The notes under the pieces: model-generated
What the model was told of the DNA's origin: nothing
Database searches by the model: none
What the model saw: the letters and a program-made list of their open reading frames with translations, nothing else
Assembly (NCBI GenBank): GCA_964422615.1
Contig: CAYRBJ010000001.1
Coordinates: 62,001 to 126,000, forward strand
From: DATLWN01 sp964422615
GTDB taxonomy: Bacteria > Pseudomonadota > Zetaproteobacteria > Mariprofundales > Mariprofundaceae
Direction: 5' to 3'
Length of the DNA stretch: 64,000 bases
Program-made: the position numbers and the translations under genes
Shown here: piece after piece, positions 36,155 to 44,971 of the stretch
How positions within the stretch are numbered: position 1 is the first letter of the stretch
How the letters are laid out: the number at the start of each line of letters is the position of its first letter

Positions 36155-36818
36155 AGCCGTGATTCTGCAGCGTTTTGCGGCAGGCGTCCACCATGGCGCT
36201 CATGCCGGCCAGGCAGGCCACAGCGTTGCCGCCATCCGGATGATCGTGGGTCAGCGCATCCTGCACGTAGCCGATCGGGCCATCCCAGTTGTCGTCGGCG
36301 GAATCGACAGTGACGCTGACATCGATGTCGTGCTCCGCCAGTGAATCCAATTCGTCGGTGAGCAGGCGGTGCAGCGGGGTCAGAAAACCGGCATAGATCG
36401 TCACCTTGCCGTAATCGCCGCGGTGACGAATCAGGTTTTGCCAGACGCTGCGCAGCGGGGCGATGCCGGTGCCGACGCCGATCAGGTATACGTCCGAACC
36501 GATGAACGGCGACAGGTCGAATCCCTTGCCCATCGGTCCCTCGACCTCCAGTTCGGTCCCCGCCCCCTGTTCGCACAGGTAGCTGCCGATGCCCCCGGCC
36601 TGCTTGACGACCAGCTCGTAGTGCATCGCCCCCTCGGGGGCATTGGCGATGGAGAAATAGGCGGCAGCCGGTTGGCGCACATCCGGGATGCCGACCCGCA
36701 GGAACTGTCCGGTGACGAAGGGCTTGAGCGCTTGTCCGGGTTCAGGTTCCAGCGTCAGCCGGACTACGCTATGCTCGCACGCCGCATCGCTGAGTCGTTC
36801 GGATTGGCCGATACGCAT
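36123..36818 (-). CDS. Ferredoxin reductase-type flavoprotein
   Basis: A 231-residue FAD/NAD(P)-binding reductase of the FNR superfamily. The flavin motif is relaxed to AAYFSIAN (about residues 52-59; usual RxYS/T), the nucleotide loop is LIGVGTGIAPLRS (about 113-125), and the C-terminal CLAGMSAMVD takes the place of CGPPxM. It lacks an Fe-S domain. The ATG at 36818 was preferred to a GTG 54 bp upstream. It is the first gene of the leftward run that continues into yqgF and the pyr genes, divergent from prmA by 71 bp. The electron partner is unknown. Confidence 0.8.
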   Translation of the reverse strand: MRIGQSERLSDAACEHSVVRLTLEPEPGQALKPFVTGQFLRVGIPDVRQPAAAYFSIANAPEGAMHYELVVKQAGGIGSYLCEQGAGTELEVEGPMGKGFDLSPFIGSDVYLIGVGTGIAPLRSVWQNLIRHRGDYGKVTIYAGFLTPLHRLLTDELDSLAEHDIDVSVTVDSADDNWDGPIGYVQDALTHDHPDGGNAVACLAGMSAMVDACRKTLQNHGFDDSRILLNL

Positions 36819-36889
36819 GCGGTATGGAGGAAATTCCTGCAAAATGCCGACTCCTATTCCATGAGGGCGCACATTGCACCGAAGGGATC

Positions 36890-37741
36890 ATGAATATGCA
36901 AGTACAAACCTGCCTCGAACTGCGTCTGCCAGCCGGTGATATCGTCGAGGAGGCCTTTGCGCACATGGCCTCGCGCCTGAGCTCCTTCGGTTCGGCGGAG
37001 GAGACGGATGCCGAGTCCGGGGCAAGGGTCTACATCGCCTGGTTTCCGGTCGAGGCCGATAGCGAGGCACAGCATGCGCGCATCATGGCGCAGGCCCAGC
37101 ATCTGGGCGCGATGCCGGAAGATATGGTGCTGACGTTGTTGGGCGACGACTGGGAGACGGCGTGGCAAAAGGACTGGCAGGGCAAGGCGATCGGCGAGCG
37201 GCTGTGGGTGCGCCCTTCGTTCCGCGAGCCTGCGCCGGACGGACGCATCGACATCGTGCTCGACCCGGGCATGGCCTTCGGTACCGGTCAGCATGCGACC
37301 ACCTGCCTGTGCCTGCGTGCCATCGAACGCGCCTGCGCTGGACAGCCGCCGGTGAGCCTCCTGGACATGGGTGCGGGCTCGGGGCTCCTGGCCATCGCTG
37401 CCGGCAAGCTCGGGGTGCGGCGCATCGTGGCCATCGATCATGATCCGGTGGCGGTCGAGGCCGCATCGGTCAACGCCGACATCAACGGGGTGGCGCTGGA
37501 ATCGCGCCTGGGCGATACGCCGCCGGATGCGGTGTTCGAGCTGGTGGTGGCCAACATCCTGGCCGGACCCTTGGTCACCATGGCCCCGCAGCTTTCTGTC
37601 TGCACGGCTCATCGGCTGGTGCTGTCCGGTCTGTTGCAGACGCAGGTCGACGAAGTACGGGCGTCCTATGAGGCAGAGGGGCTGAGTGCCGAGCGCGTGG
37701 ATACCGAGGGAGAGTGGGCGTCGATCGAGCTGGTGCGCTAG
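36890..37741 (+). CDS. prmA: Ribosomal protein L11 methyltransferase
   Basis: Trimethylates lysines and the N-terminus of L11 using S-adenosylmethionine. It has 283 residues. The linker DPGMAFGTGQHATT is about residues 122-135, the SAM motif LLDMGAGSGLLAIAAGKLG about 155-173, and VANILAGPL about 220. The ATG at 36890 follows GAAGGG by three bases. The stop abuts the convergent coaD stop with no gap. Confidence 0.95.
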   Translation: MNMQVQTCLELRLPAGDIVEEAFAHMASRLSSFGSAEETDAESGARVYIAWFPVEADSEAQHARIMAQAQHLGAMPEDMVLTLLGDDWETAWQKDWQGKAIGERLWVRPSFREPAPDGRIDIVLDPGMAFGTGQHATTCLCLRAIERACAGQPPVSLLDMGAGSGLLAIAAGKLGVRRIVAIDHDPVAVEAASVNADINGVALESRLGDTPPDAVFELVVANILAGPLVTMAPQLSVCTAHRLVLSGLLQTQVDEVRASYEAEGLSAERVDTEGEWASIELVR

Positions 37742-38212
37742 TCAGGACTTCAGATAGGGGACCACGGGTGGTGGAACCAGGGCCGAGACGTCGCCGCCCA
37801 TCGAGGCAATCTCACGGATGAAGCGGGAGGAGACGAATGTGTAGTCCTCGCGCGCCATCACGAACACGGTCTCGATGCGTTCGTCCAGCCGCCGGTTCAT
37901 CGTGGCCATCTGGAATTCATATTCGAAATCCGAGGCGGCACGCAGGCCACGCAGGATGGCGTGCGCCTGCTGTTCGTGTGCCAGGCCCACCAGCAGGCCG
38001 TCGAAGCTGACGGCCTCGACGCGCGGCTCGTCGGCAAAGGTATTCCGCACCAGATTCAGGCGCGTGTCGAGGTTGAACATCGGCTCCTTCTGCGTGTTGT
38101 GGGCTACGCCGATGACGATGCGATCGAACAGCTTCAGGCCGCGATGCACCACATCCACATGTCCGAGGGTGATCGGGTCGAAGGTGCCGGGGTAGATGGC
38201 CGAGCGTGTCAC
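37742..38212 (-). CDS. coaD: Phosphopantetheine adenylyltransferase
   Basis: Penultimate enzyme of CoA synthesis. It has 156 residues with the nucleotidyltransferase signature YPGTFDPITLGHVDVV (residues 7-22) and RGLRAASDFEYEFQMATMNRRL (about 87-108), both diagnostic. It starts within the rsmD stop (4-bp overlap), the very common rsmD-coaD pair. Confidence 0.97.
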   Translation of the reverse strand: MTRSAIYPGTFDPITLGHVDVVHRGLKLFDRIVIGVAHNTQKEPMFNLDTRLNLVRNTFADEPRVEAVSFDGLLVGLAHEQQAHAILRGLRAASDFEYEFQMATMNRRLDERIETVFVMAREDYTFVSSRFIREIASMGGDVSALVPPPVVPYLKS

Positions 38213-38748
38213 GGGGTTGCCTCCGGTTCGAGAAAGTGCAGACAGGTGGCACCGTAGCGCCGCGAGGTGGCCAGCGTCCAGTTTTCGGGCCAGTCCGGCT
38301 GAGCGGTGGCCGCCTCCTCGATGACGAGACGAGTGGTATGGATGGCGTGCGCATCAAGCCAGGTCGGGATTTGTACTGCGATGCCCGCGGCATAAGGCGG
38401 ATCGGCATAGACAAGATCGAAGCTCTGTCCCTCCAAGGTCGACAGGGCGCCGGGCAGGTGGCCTGCGATGATCTGCCAGGATTCGCCGAGTCGCCAGTCT
38501 TCCCGGAGTTTCCGCATGTTGCGGCAGTTGGCGTCGTTCTGCTCGATGGATACGGCGGAAGCGTCGCGCGAGATGGCTTCCAGCGCCATCAGTCCGGAGC
38601 CTGCAAACAAATCGAGCACACGCCAACCTGTGATGTCGCCGAGGATGTTGAACAGCGCCTCGCGCACCTTCGATGGCGTCGGGCGTACATCCGATTGGGT
38701 GGGAGATGCCAGACGCCGCCCGCGCAGGCTGCCGGCGGTGATGCGCAC
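38209..38748 (-). CDS. rsmD: 16S rRNA (guanine966-N2)-methyltransferase
   Basis: A 179-residue SAM-dependent methyltransferase acting on the 30S subunit. It has the RsmD start MRITAGSLRGRRL, the RPTPSKVREALFNIL motif, SAM loop DLFAGSGLMALEA (about 44-56) and catalytic ADPPYA (about 118-123). It is coupled to coaD downstream. A two-domain response regulator lies 11 bp upstream on the same strand. Confidence 0.96.
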   Translation of the reverse strand: MRITAGSLRGRRLASPTQSDVRPTPSKVREALFNILGDITGWRVLDLFAGSGLMALEAISRDASAVSIEQNDANCRNMRKLREDWRLGESWQIIAGHLPGALSTLEGQSFDLVYADPPYAAGIAVQIPTWLDAHAIHTTRLVIEEAATAQPDWPENWTLATSRRYGATCLHFLEPEATP

Positions 38749-38759
38749 GGGCTATGTCC

Positions 38760-39605
38760 TCACCATTTGCGCTCGAAGGACTCCAGGCGCTTGTTCAGCA
38801 CCTCCTCGGGCTCGGCATCGCCGGGTGACAGGGCATCGATGGCAAAGCCGATGTCAACGCCGATATGCTGTTCGGTTTCCGGCCACACCAGGCTGAGCTT
38901 CCAGGAGGATTGCACCTTCTCGGCCCAGGCGCGTGCGGTGGCGGCCTCGGTCTCGGGCATCAGGATAGCGAAGCGGCCGAGGCCCATGTGCGCGATCAAA
39001 TCGAAGTCCCGCAGCTTCTCATGCAGTGCCAGGCCAGTGCGTACGGCCGCCTGCTGGGCGAACCAGTCGGCATGGCCGCGTACCAGCGATACATAGTTGC
39101 CGACACCGAAGGTCAGCAGCGTCAGCGGACGGGAGAATTTGCGGCAGCGCATGATTTCGATGGCCAGTTGCTGGCGAAAATAGAATTCGGTTTCCAGATC
39201 CGTGACCGGATCGCGGTAGAAATACTGGCTCAGGCGCTCGCTGCGCATCAGTGCCGTGTTGACGCGCGCCAGCAACTGCGGCGGTGTCACCGGCTTGGTC
39301 AGGTAGTCATCAACGCCAAGGCTCAGGCCCCTGATCTGGTTGTCCAGTTCGTCGAGCACGGTCAGGAACACGAAGGGTGTCAGATTGTAGCGCTTGTCGC
39401 CGCGTACCTCGCGGTACAGGGCCCAGCCGTCCATGTTCGGCATCATGATGTCGGTCAGTACCAGATCGACATGCCGCTTCTTCATGATGTTCAGGGCGTC
39501 AGCACCATCGGAGGCCTCCAGTACCCGGAATCCCCCCTGCTGCAGGAAGTGGCTGGTAATGTCCCGGCTACTACCGGAGTCCTCGACGACAAGTACGGTC
39601 TTCAT
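38760..39605 (-). CDS. Response regulator with degenerate GGDEF domain
   Basis: A 281-residue protein with two parts. The REC domain (about 1-120) has the acidic pocket VVEDSG, phosphoacceptor Asp in LVLTDIMMPNMDGW (about residue 52) and Lys in YLTKPVTPP (about 104). The second part (about 130-275) follows the diguanylate cyclase fold with DPVTDLETEFYFRQQL in place of DxLTGLxNR, but the GGDEF site reads MGLGRFAIL, so cyclase activity is unlikely. It may bind c-di-GMP or act by protein contact. No kinase gene is adjacent. It is 11 bp upstream of rsmD. Confidence 0.85.
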   Translation of the reverse strand: MKTVLVVEDSGSSRDITSHFLQQGGFRVLEASDGADALNIMKKRHVDLVLTDIMMPNMDGWALYREVRGDKRYNLTPFVFLTVLDELDNQIRGLSLGVDDYLTKPVTPPQLLARVNTALMRSERLSQYFYRDPVTDLETEFYFRQQLAIEIMRCRKFSRPLTLLTFGVGNYVSLVRGHADWFAQQAAVRTGLALHEKLRDFDLIAHMGLGRFAILMPETEAATARAWAEKVQSSWKLSLVWPETEQHIGVDIGFAIDALSPGDAEPEEVLNKRLESFERKW

Positions 39606-39851
39606 GTGGTCTCTCCACGGCTTCAGGGCCGATCCCGATCAGGCTCCATGGTACCGGATGCAGGAACGTTGCCCCTCCTTTTGACCTCGGTGAGGCTGAC
39701 CGAATTGATTTTGCACGTCCAGTCCGCAGGCCGTCGACCGGAGGGGTGGCGGGGGCTTCGCATCATGCGCGTCCTTAGCTTGCGTTGAACGGGCGGATGC
39801 GTAGCGTTCCGTATCCCCTGCGAGAATGCAATCTTACCTAAGGAGGGGTGG

Positions 39852-41417
39852 ATGGCTGCCATGAAACGCGCGCTGATCAGTGTGTCGGACAAGACCGGCG
39901 CGGTCGATTTCGCCCGCGGTCTGGCCGCGATGGGCATGGAGATCCTGTCCACCGGCGGTACCGCCAGCCTGCTGCGCGAAGCGGGCATCGCCTGCCGCGA
40001 CGTCTCCGACTACACCGGCTTTCCGGAGATGATGGATGGGCGCGTGAAGACGCTGCACCCGAAGGTGCACGGCGGCATCCTGGCCCGCCGCGACAAGCCG
40101 CTCGATCTGGCCGCCATGGCCGATTATGCCATCCTGCCCATCGATCTGGTGTGCGTGAATCTGTATCCGTTCCGCCAGGTGGTGGCCAAGGAAGGCTGTA
40201 CCATCGACGATGCCATCGAGAACATCGATATCGGTGGCCCGAGCATGGTGCGCTCCGCCGCCAAGAACCACAAATTCGTCACTGTCGTCGTCGATCCGGG
40301 CGATTACGACATGGTGTTGAATTCGACCCAGGCCGGCACCATGGACCTGGACAAGCGCCGGGCTTTGGCCGTCAAGGCCTTCGCCCATACCGCCGCCTAC
40401 GATGGTGCCATCGCCAACCATTTCTCGGCCCTGAATTCCGATGGCAGCAGGCGCAAGTTTCCGGATGTGCTGAACTGCCAGTTCATCAAGACAGCCAACG
40501 AGCTGCGCTACGGTGAGAACCCGCACCAGGACGGCGCCTTTTATGCCGATCCGAAGGATACCGGCGTGTCGATGGCCGACTGCCAGCTGCTGCAGGGCAA
40601 GGCCCTGTCCTACAACAACATTGCCGATGCCGACGCAGCGTTCGCCTGTGTGCGCGATTTTTCCGATAACGCTGCCGTCATCGTCAAGCACGCCAATCCG
40701 TGCGGTGTGGCCGTCGGTGCCGATGGGAACGAAGCTCAGGCCGAGATCTACGAGCGGGCGCGTGCCGCCGATGCGGTGTCCGCCTTCGGCGGCATCGCCG
40801 CCTTCAACCGCCCGCTGGATGAATCGACAGCCAAGCTGATCGCCGAGACCTTCATGGAGGTGGTCATCGCCCCGGGTTACAGCGAAGGCGCCCGTCAGGT
40901 GCTGACTGCCAAGAAGAACCTGAGGCTGCTGCTGGCCCCATCGGCCGAGCCGGTGGCGGGCGGTTGGGACCTGAAGCGCGTCAATGGCGGCCTGCTGGTG
41001 CAGGAACGCGATGCGCATATGCTGGAGCGGAGCGCCTGCAAGGTCGTGACAAAGCGCCAGCCGACGGAAGGCGAATGGGCCGACATGCTGTTTGCCTGGA
41101 CGGTGGCCAAGCACGTGAAGTCCAACGCCATCGTGTTCGCCAAAGGTGGGGTCACCCTCGGCGTCGGCGCCGGACAGATGAATCGCGTCAATTCCACGCG
41201 CATTGCCGCCCAGCACGGCGGCGAGGCCATCAAGGGCTCGGCCGTGGCCTCCGATGCCTTCTTCCCGTTTCGTGATGGCGTCGATGCTTTGGCCGAGGCA
41301 GGTGCCGTGGCGGTGATCCAGCCGGGCGGCTCGGTGCGTGACGAGGAGGTCATTGCCGCCGCCGACGAGCATAATCTCGCCATGGTGTTCACCGGTATCC
41401 GCCACTTCCGTCACTGA
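39852..41417 (+). CDS. purH: Bifunctional AICAR transformylase/IMP cyclohydrolase
   Basis: Catalyses the last two steps to IMP. It has 521 residues. The N-terminal cyclohydrolase domain begins RALISVSDKTGAVDFARGL, with GRVKTLHPKVHGGILARRD (about 58-76). The transformylase domain follows, with KHANPCGVAVG (about 278-288) and the C-terminal PGGSVRDEEVIAAADEHN. AAGGAGG precedes the ATG by five bases. purD and purE lie 1.7-3 kb downstream as separate units. Confidence 0.97.
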   Translation: MAAMKRALISVSDKTGAVDFARGLAAMGMEILSTGGTASLLREAGIACRDVSDYTGFPEMMDGRVKTLHPKVHGGILARRDKPLDLAAMADYAILPIDLVCVNLYPFRQVVAKEGCTIDDAIENIDIGGPSMVRSAAKNHKFVTVVVDPGDYDMVLNSTQAGTMDLDKRRALAVKAFAHTAAYDGAIANHFSALNSDGSRRKFPDVLNCQFIKTANELRYGENPHQDGAFYADPKDTGVSMADCQLLQGKALSYNNIADADAAFACVRDFSDNAAVIVKHANPCGVAVGADGNEAQAEIYERARAADAVSAFGGIAAFNRPLDESTAKLIAETFMEVVIAPGYSEGARQVLTAKKNLRLLLAPSAEPVAGGWDLKRVNGGLLVQERDAHMLERSACKVVTKRQPTEGEWADMLFAWTVAKHVKSNAIVFAKGGVTLGVGAGQMNRVNSTRIAAQHGGEAIKGSAVASDAFFPFRDGVDALAEAGAVAVIQPGGSVRDEEVIAAADEHNLAMVFTGIRHFRH

Positions 41418-41617
41418 TTGCTGGGGGCCTTGGCTTTCGTCATCCAAGGGTTCCGATCCCCTTCCCTGCTCCTCTCCACCCGTGATTCCTGTCGCATCGA
41501 ATGGCGTTATGGATCGGGAGACTTTCCACCCTGCAAAAATTTTGGCGCGGAAAAGCATAGGTTTTCCGGCCAATTGAGCCATAATGTATTCGGGCCGAAG
41601 AGAGCCGGGAGGTGCGC

Positions 41618-42181
41618 ATGCTCATCTTCATTCACGAGTTCAACGGTACCGGCAAGGGAGAGAAGCCGGCGAAGCTGGGTGAGGCATCTCCCGGGATCAA
41701 GGTGGTTTCTCCCACCCTGTCGCACGTGCCGGACAAGGCGATGGCCAAGCTGGAAAGGCTCGTACGCCGGGGGGTCAAGCGCAAGAAGGTGGCGCTGGTC
41801 GGCTTGTCGCTTGGCGGCCTGTACGCCGCCTATCTCGCCGGTAAATACGACCTGCCGGCGATCCTGATCAATCCACTGGTCGACGATCAGTTCCTGCGCG
41901 AGTACATCGGGCCGCAGAAGAATTTCAACACCGGCAAGAGCTACGAGTGGACCGAGAAGCTGTGCGATCAGCTCGGCAAATACCTTACCGAGGCATCTTC
42001 GCTTTCCGTGCCGCCGCTGGTGTTGCTCGACCAGGGTGACGAGGTGTACGGCCACTGGCAACCCACGAAGCACTACGAAGGGAATGCCGATATTCGCCTC
42101 TATCCTGGCGGCTCGCACGGCTTCGAGCATTTGCCCGAGGCGATGCCCGTGATCCGCAAATACCTCGAAGGCCGCTGCTAG
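41618..42181 (+). CDS. YqiA-like alpha/beta-hydrolase esterase (UPF0227 type)
   Basis: A 187-residue small alpha/beta hydrolase. The nucleophile elbow GLSLGGLYAAYLA is at about residues 63-75, a catalytic Asp is in LLDQGDEVYGH (about 143), and the His in GGSHGFEHL (about 167-175). This matches the YqiA/YcfP group of small esterases. The ATG at 41618 follows GGGAGG by five bases. It has a 200-bp upstream gap with no recognised regulator site, and its stop overlaps the VOC pseudogene stop by two bases. Confidence 0.85.
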   Translation: MLIFIHEFNGTGKGEKPAKLGEASPGIKVVSPTLSHVPDKAMAKLERLVRRGVKRKKVALVGLSLGGLYAAYLAGKYDLPAILINPLVDDQFLREYIGPQKNFNTGKSYEWTEKLCDQLGKYLTEASSLSVPPLVLLDQGDEVYGHWQPTKHYEGNADIRLYPGGSHGFEHLPEAMPVIRKYLEGRC

Positions 42182-42554
42182 TACAGGTGGTTGGCGATTT
42201 CGATCAGGTTCATATCAGGGTCACGGAAATAGACCGAGAGGATTGGTCCTTCTGCGCCAGTGCGTTGAACAGGACCCATAATGATTTTCACCCCACACGA
42301 AGCTAGATGGTGGGTGGCCTCGTCAATGGATGTTGAAATGATAAAACATAAATCGGCGGAGCCGGGTGTCGGCCTTTCGGATCGAACTCGTTGCCATACG
42401 AGTGGAGATTGATTTTTTACCGGCCGAACGCAAGTGCTTTACAGTTGTCACCAAATGAGATGACTTCCATGTCCAGGACATTGGTGTATAAGGCGCAGGT
42501 TGTTTCAATGTCGTTGACGGTCAGGACGAGATGATCGAGGTGATCGATTTTCAT
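42178..42554 (-). pseudogene. Broken VOC/glyoxalase-family gene (YaeR-like)
   Basis: The remains of a roughly 125-residue dioxygenase/glyoxalase-fold protein. The first frame reads MKIDHLDHLVLTVNDIETT...KALAFGR, then TAA (42418-42420) where relatives have Gln, then KINLHSYGNEFDPKGRHP. A one-base deletion follows in the HPGS region, and the other frame continues SADLCFIIST...VYFRDPDMNLIEIANHLY to TAG at 42178. Residual metal ligands His, Glu and the RDPDxNLIE end are still legible, so decay looks recent, or it reflects sequencing errors. It is 1 bp downstream of the gene for a small membrane protein. Confidence 0.85.
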
Positions 42555-42555
42555 C

Positions 42556-42933
42556 TTACCTTTTTTTGCCCGGGTGGAAGACGACCAGGATGACGGCGGC
42601 GGAGACCAGGGCAAAATAAAGCACACCCATCACCTCCTTGAAGCTGTCGTTGATGACCCACATCAGAATCGAGCAGGCGGCCGCACCGAACAGGGTGAGA
42701 TAGCCCCATTCATTGTACTGTCTGCGGGCGGAGATGAAGGCATAGAGATCCATGAACACCTTGATCCACAGGATCCAGGCTCCGATGGTCAATGCCGATT
42801 TCGTCACATCGGCCAGCATGCTGGGCAGGTGCTTGTAGTTCAGGAATATCAGCAGGCCGGTAAAGATCGCCATGGCGATCCACCAGCGCAGATTGGCCTT
42901 TTTCTTATCGTCCGTGGGCCGATGCTCGCTCAT
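42556..42933 (-). CDS. Hypothetical inner-membrane protein
   Basis: A 125-residue protein with a charged N-terminus (MSEHRPTDDKKK) and about four hydrophobic helices (18-33, 45-63, 75-93, 100-118), ending in a basic HPGKKR tail. I recognise no family. Its ATG at 42933 was chosen because the long open frame upstream is antisense to purD. The stop is one base before the VOC pseudogene start, so both formed one leftward unit. Confidence 0.65.
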   Translation of the reverse strand: MSEHRPTDDKKKANLRWWIAMAIFTGLLIFLNYKHLPSMLADVTKSALTIGAWILWIKVFMDLYAFISARRQYNEWGYLTLFGAAACSILMWVINDSFKEVMGVLYFALVSAAVILVVFHPGKKR

Positions 42934-43096
42934 GCCTGCATATGCTAGGGCGAAGCGCATTGTTTGTGAAAGCGCAGAATCCGCCCGTTCGCCCGATGAT
43001 GGTGTGCAGCATGGACACAGGTGGGCGGGCGGTGGTGCACAAGTGCGGCGAACTCGGCTATCGTTCGCCGCTTCGGATATGGAGAGGGGATAAGTT

Positions 43097-44374
43097 GTGA
43101 AGGTACTGGTTGTCGGCGGTGGCGGGCGCGAGCATGCGTTGTGCTGGAAGCTCAAGCGTTCTCCCAGCGTGACCGAGGTGATCTGCGCGCCGGGTAATCC
43201 GGGCATTGAGCACGATGCGCGCTGCATCCGGGTCGGGGCTGAGGATATCGACGGCCTGATGGCGCTGGCACGCACCGAGCGGCCCGAACTCGTCGTCATC
43301 GGTCCGGAGGCGCCGCTGGTGGCAGGCCTGGGCGACCGGCTGCGCGACGAGGGCTTCTCCGTGTACGGTCCGGACCAGGCCGCGGCGAAGCTTGAGGGCA
43401 GCAAGTCGTTCGCGAAGGAACTGATGGCGGAAGCCGGTGTGCCGACGGCGCGCTTCGAGGTGCACGACGATGCCGATGCCGCCGAGGCGCTGATCCGTAA
43501 CTGGGGGGCTCCGATCGTGGTCAAGGCCTCGGGCCTGGCTGCCGGCAAGGGTGTGGTCGTGGCCCAATCGGTCGACGAGGCGGTGGCAGCGGTGCGCGAC
43601 ATGCTGGCCGGAAACCGTTTCGGCGAGGCTGGATCCGAGGTCGTCATCGAGGAATGCCTGGTCGGCGAGGAGGCCTCATGCCTGTTCATCGTTTCCGGCG
43701 ATGACATCCTGCCGCTGGACTCCAGCCAGGATCACAAGGCGTTGCTGGACGGTGACAAGGGCCCGAATACCGGCGGCATGGGCGCGTATTCGCCAGCCCC
43801 GTGCGTGACCCCCGACATTGCCGAGGTGGTACTGGAGACCATTGCCCGCCCGATCGTAGCTGCCCTGAAGAAGCGCCGAATCGGCTTCATCGGCACCCTG
43901 TATGCCGGGGTGATGCTGACAGCCGACGGTCCGAAGGCGCTGGAGTTCAACGTGCGATTCGGCGATCCCGAGTGCCAGCCGCTGATGGTGCGCCTGCAGT
44001 CGGATCTCGGGAGGGTGCTGCTGGCGGCGGCGGAAGGCAGGCTGGCCGGCAGCGAGTTGGAATGGGATGCGCGCGTGGCGCTGTGCGTGGTGGTGGCCTC
44101 CGATGGGTATCCCGGCAGCTTTATCAAAAACCAGCCCATCCTCGGGCTGGACGCCGTAGCCGATGCCGGCACCGTTGTGTTTCATGCCGGCACGGCGCGC
44201 CAGGATGGCAACATCGTCAATGCCGGCGGGCGTGTGCTGGGTGTGACGGCGCTGGGGGCCACGGTGTCGAAGGCGCAGCGCATCGTCTACGCGGCGCTGA
44301 AACGGCTCGACTGGCCGGAGGGTTATTACCGGCGCGATATCGGCTATCGCGCCGTGGCCCGCGAACGGCAATAG
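43097..44374 (+). CDS. purD: Phosphoribosylamine-glycine ligase
   Basis: ATP-grasp enzyme that makes GAR in purine synthesis, 425 residues. It has the N-terminal VLVVGGGGREHAL, the ATP-grasp region VVKASGLAAGKGVVVA (about 141-156), GDKGPNTGGMGAYSPAP (about 220-236) and the metal-binding FNVRFGDPECQ (about 283-293). It starts with GTG at 43097, with GGAGAGGGG about ten bases upstream. purE follows after 74 bp. Confidence 0.97.
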   Translation: MKVLVVGGGGREHALCWKLKRSPSVTEVICAPGNPGIEHDARCIRVGAEDIDGLMALARTERPELVVIGPEAPLVAGLGDRLRDEGFSVYGPDQAAAKLEGSKSFAKELMAEAGVPTARFEVHDDADAAEALIRNWGAPIVVKASGLAAGKGVVVAQSVDEAVAAVRDMLAGNRFGEAGSEVVIEECLVGEEASCLFIVSGDDILPLDSSQDHKALLDGDKGPNTGGMGAYSPAPCVTPDIAEVVLETIARPIVAALKKRRIGFIGTLYAGVMLTADGPKALEFNVRFGDPECQPLMVRLQSDLGRVLLAAAEGRLAGSELEWDARVALCVVVASDGYPGSFIKNQPILGLDAVADAGTVVFHAGTARQDGNIVNAGGRVLGVTALGATVSKAQRIVYAALKRLDWPEGYYRRDIGYRAVARERQ

Positions 44375-44448
44375 GTGCCCCGCGGGGTTTTCTAAGGCCC
44401 CGACCCCGGCTATGTTGTGCTGGTCCCAATTTTCGGAGGCATGGGCAT

Positions 44449-44913
44449 ATGGAAGAGATCAAGGTGCTGATCCTGATGGGCAGCAAGAACGACCTGTCGG
44501 TGATGGAAAAGGCCGGCGTGGTGCTCGATGACTACGACGTGCCGTTCCGCATGCTGATCCGTTCCGCTCATCGCACCCCGGAGGCTACGGCGCAGGCGGT
44601 GAAGGATGCCGAGGCTGCCGGCTGCCAGGTGTTCATCTGTGCTGCCGGTATGGCTGCCCATCTGGCTGGCGTTGTTGCCTCGAAGACGGTCAAGCCGGTG
44701 ATCGGGGTGCCGATCGCCTCCGGCCCCCTGCAGGGCCAGGATGCGCTGCTGTCCACGGTGATGATGCCGCCGGGCATTCCGGTGGCCACCGTCGCCATCA
44801 ACGGTGCCAAAAACGCCGGCCTGCTGGCCGTGCAGATGCTGGCTCAGGGCGATGCCAGGCTGGCCGACAGGCTGAAAGCTGTCCGCGCTGCGGAAGCGGT
44901 TCCGCAGGATTGA
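44449..44913 (+). CDS. purE: N5-carboxyaminoimidazole ribonucleotide mutase
   Basis: Purine pathway mutase of 154 residues with the class I signature MGSKNDLSVM (about 11-20), RSAHRTPE (about 40-47) and GMAAHLAGVVASKT (about 68-81). The ATG at 44449 is nine bases after GGAGG; an out-of-frame ATG eight bases earlier is discounted. No purK is adjacent. The TsaC-like frame opens inside its 3' end. Confidence 0.96.
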   Translation: MEEIKVLILMGSKNDLSVMEKAGVVLDDYDVPFRMLIRSAHRTPEATAQAVKDAEAAGCQVFICAAGMAAHLAGVVASKTVKPVIGVPIASGPLQGQDALLSTVMMPPGIPVATVAINGAKNAGLLAVQMLAQGDARLADRLKAVRAAEAVPQD

Positions 44914-44971
44914 TCTGCGCTCCCGTCTGCAGGCGCTGGCGACGGCGCGTCTGATCCGCGCCGGCAAACTG

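Noticed and set aside
44378..44391. Terminator after purD (CCCCGCGGGGTTTT)
   Set aside because: The palindrome leaves no workable loop; only about 3 bp could pair, so termination is unlikely.
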